Under the pieces are notes generated by a model, which was given only the letters and a program-made list of their open reading frames with translations, was not told the DNA's origin and did not search any database. From NCBI GenBank assembly GCA_028577615.1, contig JAJSDU010000027.1, forward strand, positions 1 to 39,565: 39,565 nucleotides of DNA, in the 5' to 3' direction. This document shows positions 33,538 through 39,565 of the stretch, one piece after another. This DNA comes from Nitrosomonas sp. GTDB lineage: Bacteria; Pseudomonadota; Gammaproteobacteria; Burkholderiales; Nitrosomonadaceae. The position numbers were made by a program, and so were the translations under genes. Within the stretch, counting starts at the first letter, position 1. Every line of letters begins with the position of its first letter.

Positions 33538-35076
33538 TTGAATCTTCTAAGGGCACTGGCTGCGGTAAGCAGCATGACATTTATTTCACGTATTCTCGGC
33601 TTTCTACGTGATGTCATTATTGCACGCACTTTTGGAGCGGGTATAGCAACCGATGCTTTTTTCGTTGCTTTCAAAATCCCTAACCTGTTGCGCCGCTTAT
33701 TCGCTGAAGGTGCTTTTTCACAAGCCTTTGTGCCTATTCTGGCTGAGTATAAAAACAACCGCACACTTGGAGAAACACAACAGCTGATCGACCATGTTGT
33801 CACGCTACTGGCATTTGCGCTGTGCGTCGTGACACTTATCGGTGTGGTTTCCGCGCCCTGGATTATTTATGCAAGCGCGCCCGGATTCTCGAGTAATCCG
33901 GAGAAATTTGATTTGACGGTTGACTTGCTGCGCATTACTTTTCCCTATATTTTTTTTATTTCCCTGGTTTCATTTGCCGGCGGCATATTGAATACATATG
34001 GAAAGTTCTATGTTCCGGCATTAACCCCGGCATTGCTCAATATTTCATTCATAGCCTGCGCATTATGGCTTACACCTTATATGGACCCGCCTGTGCTTGC
34101 GCTTGCCTGGGCGGTATTTATTGGCGGCGTACTGCAACTGGCTTTTCAGATACCGTACTTGCTGCGTTTAAAACTGCTGCCCCGCATTCGCCTTAAATCC
34201 GGCGATGAAGGCGCATGGCGCGTCATCCGGCTTATGGGACCTGCGGTATTCGGTGTATCGGTTGGACAAATCAGCCTGTTGATCAACACGATTTTTGCTT
34301 CGCTGCTGATTACCGGAAGTGTATCCTGGCTGTATTACGCCGACCGGCTCATGGAATTTCCGGCCGGACTTCTGGGCGTTGCGCTGGGCACGGTGTTGCT
34401 GCCTTCATTGGCGAAATACTATAGCAATAACAGCAACAGTGATTATTCACGCCTTCTCGATTGGGGATTGCGGTTGACCATACTGTTAACACTGCCGGCC
34501 GCACTTGCGCTGGCTTTATTATCGATACCGCTGATAGCCACGCTGTTTCATTATGGAGCATTTACCGATCACGATGTTTTTATGACACGCGACGCGCTGG
34601 TGGCCTATAGTACCGGACTGGTCGGCCTGATTCTGGTTAAAGTGCTCGCACCCGGATTCTATGCCAGACAGAACATCAAAACGCCGGTAAAAATCGCGAT
34701 TGTAACTTTAATCGCGACGCAACTGATGAATCTTGCGTTTATCATACCGCTGAAACATGCCGGTCTGGCGCTGGCGATCGGGCTGGGTGCATGCTTGAAT
34801 GCGGGCTTGCTGTACTATAAGCTGCGCAGCGAAAACATCTATCAGCCCCAACCTGGATGGGGCATATTTATTATTAAAATTTCTATCGCATTACTGGTGA
34901 TGGGCAACGTTATATGGTTTGCTGTGGGCGCGGATACCTACTGGCTAGGCGGAACAGCCTTTGACCGCGTTTACCGGCTTATGGGAATAGTTATTCTTGG
35001 GGCTGCCAGTTATTTTGCGATGCTCTGGGTGCTGGGTTTCCGATTGAAGGATTTCTCCAGACAACAATACGAATAG
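33538..35076 (+). CDS. murJ: Lipid II flippase MurJ
   Basis: A 512-aa polytopic membrane protein of the MVF/MurJ family, flipping lipid II across the inner membrane for peptidoglycan synthesis. The conserved N-terminus is [25 protein letters not shown], with [39 protein letters not shown] after it. About 14 hydrophobic segments and [24 protein letters not shown] are also present. The start is a TTG with no visible Shine-Dalgarno, kept because the family similarity begins exactly there. It converges with folE2. Confidence 0.95.
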   Translation: MNLLRALAAVSSMTFISRILGFLRDVIIARTFGAGIATDAFFVAFKIPNLLRRLFAEGAFSQAFVPILAEYKNNRTLGETQQLIDHVVTLLAFALCVVTLIGVVSAPWIIYASAPGFSSNPEKFDLTVDLLRITFPYIFFISLVSFAGGILNTYGKFYVPALTPALLNISFIACALWLTPYMDPPVLALAWAVFIGGVLQLAFQIPYLLRLKLLPRIRLKSGDEGAWRVIRLMGPAVFGVSVGQISLLINTIFASLLITGSVSWLYYADRLMEFPAGLLGVALGTVLLPSLAKYYSNNSNSDYSRLLDWGLRLTILLTLPAALALALLSIPLIATLFHYGAFTDHDVFMTRDALVAYSTGLVGLILVKVLAPGFYARQNIKTPVKIAIVTLIATQLMNLAFIIPLKHAGLALAIGLGACLNAGLLYYKLRSENIYQPQPGWGIFIIKISIALLVMGNVIWFAVGADTYWLGGTAFDRVYRLMGIVILGAASYFAMLWVLGFRLKDFSRQQYE

Positions 35077-35108
35077 CGGATCACACTTAACAATGAACCC
35101 GTCATGGT

Positions 35109-35912
35109 TTATGCTTTGACCTTTTCATGCTCAATCAGCGCATAGGCCGAGTGATTGTGTATCGATTCAAAATTTTCTGATTCGACTACATATGCATCGA
35201 TGCGATGGTCATGATTCAGCGTATCGGCAACATCTCTGACGATATCTTCCACGAATTTTGGGTTGTCATAAGCTCTTTCAGTGACGTATTTTTCGTCAGG
35301 TCTTTTCAACAGACCGTAAAGCTCGCAGGAAGCATTCTCTTCGGCGATCTTGATAATATCTTCGATCCACACAAAACTATTGGTGCGTGCAGCAATAGTG
35401 ACATGCGAGCGCTGGTTATGCGCGCCATAATCGGATATTTTCTTTGAACACGGACATAAACTGGTTACCGGAATCACCACTTTAAGTGTAAAAAAATAGG
35501 CGCCCTTTTTAATTTCGCCTATAAATGTCACTTCATAATCCAGAAGACTCCTCACGCCGGAAACAGGAGCCGCTTTATTGACAAAATACGGAAAAGTCAT
35601 TTCTATATGACCTGAATCACTTTCCAGTTTCTCAACCATTTCCTGAAGAATAGTTTTAAACGATTCCACAGAAATTTCACGCTCATGGCTGTTCAAAATT
35701 TCAACAAAACGGGACATGTGCGTGCCTTTGAATCTGTGCGGCAAATTGACATACATATTGAACATGGCAATAGTGTGCTGCACACCATCATCTTTATCAG
35801 CGACCACCACCGGATGGCGGATGCCCTTTATCCCTACTCTGTCAATCGCAATACGTCGTGTATCGGGCGAACTTTGCACATCGGCGATGGGCAAATCGAT
35901 TTCTTTATTCAT
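35109..35912 (-). CDS. folE2: GTP cyclohydrolase IB, zinc-independent
   Basis: A 267-aa GTP cyclohydrolase of the FolE2 (type IB) family, making dihydroneopterin triphosphate for folate without needing zinc. Family hallmarks are [30 protein letters not shown], the conserved C153 and C155 ([21 protein letters not shown]) and the C-terminal [26 protein letters not shown]. The ATG at 35912 is preferred over an in-frame TTG at 35960. FolE2 genes are Zur-derepressed in several bacteria. Here it sits behind dxs with a 127-nt spacer, in which only a Zur half-site-like AATGTTA is visible. Confidence 0.93.
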   Translation of the reverse strand: MNKEIDLPIADVQSSPDTRRIAIDRVGIKGIRHPVVVADKDDGVQHTIAMFNMYVNLPHRFKGTHMSRFVEILNSHEREISVESFKTILQEMVEKLESDSGHIEMTFPYFVNKAAPVSGVRSLLDYEVTFIGEIKKGAYFFTLKVVIPVTSLCPCSKKISDYGAHNQRSHVTIAARTNSFVWIEDIIKIAEENASCELYGLLKRPDEKYVTERAYDNPKFVEDIVRDVADTLNHDHRIDAYVVESENFESIHNHSAYALIEHEKVKA

Positions 35913-36039
35913 AGCTTTTATCCCATTGATAAGATTCTCTGGTTCAATGTTACCTGACAAGGCATTTGGTGAACAAACAATTTAGTTCCACAAAGCCCGC
36001 ATTTAGTTCAAGGGTCATCAATAAAGCACAGAATCCTTG

Positions 36040-37887
36040 TTATGCGAGATAATTCTGCACCGACTGTATGATACCGGTTTTATCCAGACCGCAATCAGTC
36101 AGCAGTTCAGCGTGATCACCCTGATCGATGTAAGCATCAGGCAAGCCCAGCATCAATAACCCGGCATTAATCTTTTGCCGGCCCAGCGACTCCATGACAG
36201 CGCTTCCAGCGCCACCCATAATGGTATTTTCCTCAACCGTCACCAGCAACTCGTGCGCAGCCGCCAGATCTGCGACAAGCTTGTCGTCAAGCGGTTTAAT
36301 AAAACGCATATCTGCAACCGTGGCATCCAGTTCTTCAGCCGCGGCAAGACTTGGCGCCACCATGCTGCCAAATGCCAGAAAAGCAATCTTTTTACCCTGC
36401 CGCCGTACAATGCCTTGGCCTACCGGCAGCTCAGTCATATCCTGCCGTATTTCGGCACCGGGCCCCGTACCTCGGGGATACCTGACTGCTGTCGGTGTAT
36501 TCAGTCTAAAAGCGGTGTACAGCATTTGCCGGCATTCGTCCTCGTCGGAGGGTGCCATCACGGTCATATTGGGAATGCAGCGAAGATAGGTCAAATCAAA
36601 ACTGCCGGCATGCGTCGGCCCGTCAGCCCCCACCAGGCCGGCGCGATCAATCGCAAACACTACTGGAAGATTCTGCAGGGCGACATCGTGAATGAGCTGA
36701 TCATAAGCACGCTGCAAAAAAGTCGAATAAATCGCCACAACCGGCTTCAAGCCGCTGCACGCCGCACCCGCTGCAAAAGTGACCGCATGCTGCTCTGCAA
36801 TTCCAACATCAAAATAGCGATCAGGGTAGGCCTGTGAAAACTTCACCAGGCCTGAGCCTTCCCGCATCGCCGGCGTAATGCCGATCAGACGCGCGTCTTT
36901 TGCCGCCATATCACACAACCAGTCGCCAAATACTTTGGTGTAGGCTGGTTTCCCGCTCTTCTGTTTGGCGACAATACCCTGTGCCGGATTAAATGTGCTG
37001 ACACCATGGTAGAGAATCGGATCTTCCTCGGCAACCTTGTAACCGGCGCCTTTCCGGGTCACGACATGCAGGAACTGCGGGCCGTCGAGATGTTTGATAT
37101 TTTTTAATGTGGCAACCAGTACTTTGATATCGTGACCGTCAATCGGGCCAATATAGTTGAAACCGAACTCTTCGAACAATGTACCGTCAGGCGTCACCAT
37201 GCCTTTGACATGTTCCTCCGCCCGCTTCGCCAGTTCGAGTACCGAAGGCACCACGCCAAGCACTCTCTCGCCAGCGCGCCGCGCCGTAGCGTAGAATTGA
37301 CCCGACATCAACTTGGCGAAATAATTATTCAACGCACCGACCGGACGCGATATGGACATGTCGTTGTCGTTCAATATCACCAGCAAATTCGCATCCATCA
37401 CACCGGCATTGTTCAGTGCTTCAAAAGCCATGCCGGCGCTCATCGCACCGTCGCCAATAATGGCAATCGCCCTGCGATCCGATTTTTCCAGCTGTGCGGC
37501 AACTGCCATGCCCAGCGCTGCGCTGATCGAAGTGCTTGAATGCGCGGTGCCGAATGCATCGTATTCGCTTTCATCGCGTTTGGGAAATCCGGATATCCCC
37601 CCTTTCATGCGCAGCCTGTTCATCGACTCGCGGCGGCCTGTCAGTATTTTATGCGCATAGGTTTGATGACCGACATCCCAGATCAATTGATCATGCGGTG
37701 TGTTGAAAACATAGTGCAACGCAATGGTTAGTTCAACCGTACCCAGATTGGACGACAAATGACCGCCGGTTTTTGCCACGGATTCTATAAGAAAACCGCG
37801 CAACTCTCTGGCAAGTTCGGGTAAATCCTTGACATCCAGTTTGCGAAGCTGATCGGGGAAATTGATGCTATCTAACAGTGAATACAT
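36040..37887 (-). CDS. dxs: 1-deoxy-D-xylulose-5-phosphate synthase
   Basis: A 615-aa thiamine-diphosphate enzyme condensing pyruvate with glyceraldehyde 3-phosphate, the first step of the MEP isoprenoid pathway. It shows [34 protein letters not shown], the ThDP motif [18 protein letters not shown]...[20 protein letters not shown], the catalytic Glu in [14 protein letters not shown] and [17 protein letters not shown]. It follows ispA by 33 nt on the same strand. Together with ispA it supplies isoprenoid chains for quinones and cell-wall lipid carriers. Confidence 0.97.
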   Translation of the reverse strand: MYSLLDSINFPDQLRKLDVKDLPELARELRGFLIESVAKTGGHLSSNLGTVELTIALHYVFNTPHDQLIWDVGHQTYAHKILTGRRESMNRLRMKGGISGFPKRDESEYDAFGTAHSSTSISAALGMAVAAQLEKSDRRAIAIIGDGAMSAGMAFEALNNAGVMDANLLVILNDNDMSISRPVGALNNYFAKLMSGQFYATARRAGERVLGVVPSVLELAKRAEEHVKGMVTPDGTLFEEFGFNYIGPIDGHDIKVLVATLKNIKHLDGPQFLHVVTRKGAGYKVAEEDPILYHGVSTFNPAQGIVAKQKSGKPAYTKVFGDWLCDMAAKDARLIGITPAMREGSGLVKFSQAYPDRYFDVGIAEQHAVTFAAGAACSGLKPVVAIYSTFLQRAYDQLIHDVALQNLPVVFAIDRAGLVGADGPTHAGSFDLTYLRCIPNMTVMAPSDEDECRQMLYTAFRLNTPTAVRYPRGTGPGAEIRQDMTELPVGQGIVRRQGKKIAFLAFGSMVAPSLAAAEELDATVADMRFIKPLDDKLVADLAAAHELLVTVEENTIMGGAGSAVMESLGRQKINAGLLMLGLPDAYIDQGDHAELLTDCGLDKTGIIQSVQNYLA

Positions 37888-37920
37888 TCAGAGCCTGAAA
37901 ATGGATTATCGATATGAAAT

Positions 37921-38814
37921 TTAAAATTTACGTGTAATGATAAAATCAGTAACCTGGCGAAGCCGATTCGCCGCCTCGCCAAATTCGTGCAAAGCCTGAT
38001 CAGCATCATGCTGAAGTTTCCCGGCCAGCGCGCGCGCTTCGCGAATACCCAGGATGCTGACATAAGTAGGCTTGTTATTTTCAGCGTCCTTGCCGGCCGT
38101 TTTTCCCAGCGTTGCTGTCGAAGCTTCCGCATCCAGTACATCGTCGACCACCTGAAAAGCCAGTCCGACACATTTTGCAAAGTGATCCAGCGTTTCCAGC
38201 TGCGCGGTGTCGAGAACATCGCTGCAGTACGCGCCAAGCATCACGGCGGCCCTGATCAAGGCGCCGGTTTTATGGATATGCATAAATTCAAGTTCGGGCA
38301 GTGATAGCGTTTTACCCACATTATCCAGATCGAACGCCTGTCCGCCAGCCATACCGCGCGAACCGGAAGCACCGGCAAGTTGTTTGATCATTGCCAGTTG
38401 CGTTCCAGCATCATCGGATAACTGGCGTTCGGCAAGCAACTCAAAAGCCAGCGTCTGCAAGCTGTCTCCGGTCAGCAGCGCGGTCGCTTCATCAAACTCG
38501 ACATGACACGTCGGTTTTCCGCGGCGTAAAACATCATTATCCATACAGGGCATATCATCATGCACCAGCGAATAGGCATGGATCAATTCAACCGCCGCGG
38601 CGACAATGGTAACGCGCTCGTCATCTGCCCGGCTAAGTTCACCGGCGGCAAATGCAAGAAGCGGTCGAACACGCTTGCCGCCGCCCAGAACCGAATAACG
38701 CATGGCCTGATGCAAACGAACGGGCACACAGTCCGCGCCCGGTAACCGTGCCTCCAGGAATTGCTCGATGGCAGCCTGACGCTGGCTGGCCCAGCTTTGA
38801 AAATCAGTGATCAT
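37921..38814 (-). CDS. ispA: Farnesyl diphosphate synthase, IspA type
   Basis: A 297-aa short-chain polyprenyl diphosphate synthase. The first Asp-rich motif is DDMPCMDND (in AYSLVHDDMPCMDND), followed by LRRGKPTCHVEFDEATALLTGDSLQ, and the second is FQVVDDVLDAEA with GKTAGKDAENNKPTYVS, all standard IspA signatures. It overlaps xseB by 4 nt and precedes dxs. This is the widespread proteobacterial xseB-ispA-dxs order. Confidence 0.95.
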   Translation of the reverse strand: MITDFQSWASQRQAAIEQFLEARLPGADCVPVRLHQAMRYSVLGGGKRVRPLLAFAAGELSRADDERVTIVAAAVELIHAYSLVHDDMPCMDNDVLRRGKPTCHVEFDEATALLTGDSLQTLAFELLAERQLSDDAGTQLAMIKQLAGASGSRGMAGGQAFDLDNVGKTLSLPELEFMHIHKTGALIRAAVMLGAYCSDVLDTAQLETLDHFAKCVGLAFQVVDDVLDAEASTATLGKTAGKDAENNKPTYVSILGIREARALAGKLQHDADQALHEFGEAANRLRQVTDFIITRKF

Positions 38815-39068
38815 GAATTATCGGACAGGGTGAATTTTTTCAGCATATCGTCCTCAAGTATACGCACCTGCTGTTGCGCATCCTGTAATTGCCCCTGGCA
38901 ATACTGCAATAATTCAGCGCCACGTTTATAGGCTGCCAGCGAAGCCTCAAGCGACATCTGGCCGGCCTCCATCGCCGCAACGATAGTCTCCAGCTCGGCG
39001 GTTGCAGCCTCGAAACTTTCCGGCAGATCAGATGGTGGCGTTGCAGAACTTTTTGACGATTTCGCCAT
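38811..39068 (-). CDS. xseB: Exodeoxyribonuclease VII small subunit
   Basis: An 85-aa protein. The family core is SFEAATAELETIVAAMEAGQMSLEASLAAYKRGAELLQYCQGQLQDAQQQVRIL, a helical hairpin that binds the XseA large subunit. The N-terminus is Ser/Lys-rich and variable. It is the first gene of the ispA-dxs operon with a 4-nt overlap (ATGA). No xseA is in the window. Confidence 0.92.
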   Translation of the reverse strand: MAKSSKSSATPPSDLPESFEAATAELETIVAAMEAGQMSLEASLAAYKRGAELLQYCQGQLQDAQQQVRILEDDMLKKFTLSDNS

Positions 39069-39266
39069 GAAAATGACTACAGTGATTCTAAAAAATAGTT
39101 ATAAGAATTTACGCTATGCAAACGGTTAATTCGTGGCATTTTATCATGAAAGATTTATGGCGCGATGATGCCGGGTGAATAATTTACCCCGACATAAAAT
39201 AGCAACACCAGTATCAATCACTGATCGATCATATTTTTTGTTCTAATTCGTTCTTTTCGATGCGAG

Positions 39267-39565
39267 CTAATACCGCGTATCGGACAAGCCTCTTGGATCA
39301 TTCGCGGTCGTGGTTGTCTGCGATTGCCTGTCTAAATGAATCAACTGCATGTTGCCCCACGGGCGCGGCATGACCTGCACTTCATGGCCCAACGACCGCA
39401 ATGCGCTGATCCATTCCGCGCTGAAGGCATCGGGTTCGATTTGCAGCACATCCGGAAGGTACTGGTGATGAAAGCGCGGTCTGACCGCCAGTTTCTGCGG
39501 ATCGGTTTCAGCGTTATCGATGTAATCGAGGATGACGAGCAGAAGCATGCTGATGATGCGCGAGC
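39267..39565 (-). CDS. Gamma-glutamyltransferase, C-terminal part (cut by window edge)
   Basis: The frame is open to the right edge, so the gene starts outside the window. About 99 residues of the small subunit are visible: SRIISMLLLVILDYIDN, PRFHHQYLPDVLQIEPDAFS, ALRSLGHEVQVMPRPWGNMQLI and the end ANDPRGLSDTRY. These match the C-terminus of periplasmic gamma-glutamyltransferases, which act in glutathione turnover. The catalytic Thr at the autoprocessing site is not in view, so activity cannot be judged. Confidence 0.88.
   Translation of the reverse strand, partial: SRIISMLLLVILDYIDNAETDPQKLAVRPRFHHQYLPDVLQIEPDAFSAEWISALRSLGHEVQVMPRPWGNMQLIHLDRQSQTTTTANDPRGLSDTRY

Noticed and set aside
35913-36039. 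Full Zur box before folE2
   Set aside because: An AATGTTA half-site exists, but the opposing CAT arm is 2 nt too far away and the interior is not symmetric.
1-39565. CRISPR arrays, tRNA/rRNA genes, transposases, phage genes
   Set aside because: No regularly spaced direct repeats, RNA gene signatures, or transposase or integrase motifs were seen.

Overview
The window reads as ordinary chromosome of a Gram-negative proteobacterium. The best guess is a betaproteobacterium of the Nitrosomonas type. This rests on overall protein character (AddAB instead of RecBCD, an xseB-ispA-dxs-folE2 cluster, an HPF-cold-shock fusion, a bufferin operon, FdxA) and on moderate GC with AT-rich spacers. It is an inference, because no rRNA or ammonia-oxidation gene is present. 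No tRNA, rRNA, CRISPR array, complete insertion sequence or prophage was recognised.

Layout. 1-551: no recognisable gene. 552-7212 (minus): recombination nuclease-helicase pair addA/addB, then fdxA. 7468-9644 (minus): PAS histidine kinase and FixJ-type regulator, overlapping by 4 nt. 9746-10246: an acidic protein made of an internal duplication. 10726-12093 (plus): HPF fused to a cold-shock domain, an apparent remnant of the N-terminus of nicotinate phosphoribosyltransferase, and a CBS-pair protein.

12190-19855 is the first region of special interest, a zinc-starvation island. Minus-strand genes encode a Zur-like Fur-family repressor, a DUF1826 protein and a COG0523/CobW GTPase. Plus-strand genes encode a ZnuD-like TonB-dependent receptor and two secreted, mutually related proteins with a shared HTHLSF motif. 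The divergent spacer carries a strong Zur-box-like palindrome near cobW and a weaker one near the receptor. The zinc-independent GTP cyclohydrolase FolE2 lies farther along the window and fits the same theme.

19999-25345: housekeeping metabolism (DAHP synthase, NAD synthetase, phosphomannomutase/phosphoglucomutase, a zf-CHCC protein and branched-chain aminotransferase). 25823-29617: an 8-TM diguanylate cyclase, a 77-aa small protein, a lipoprotein, and a secreted-looking lysozyme-like/RTX protein preceded by a 13-codon leader ORF ending in TAATG.

29677-32164 (minus) is the second region of interest, a bufferin-type RiPP operon. It has precursor BufA with six EGKCG motifs in a duplicated array, the MNIO enzyme BufB (DUF692), partner BufC (DUF2063) and a monohaem cytochrome c with no Met after its haem motif. 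Then follow an unknown two-TM protein, a hairpin, murJ, folE2, dxs, ispA, xseB and the C-terminal end of a gamma-glutamyltransferase cut by the window edge.
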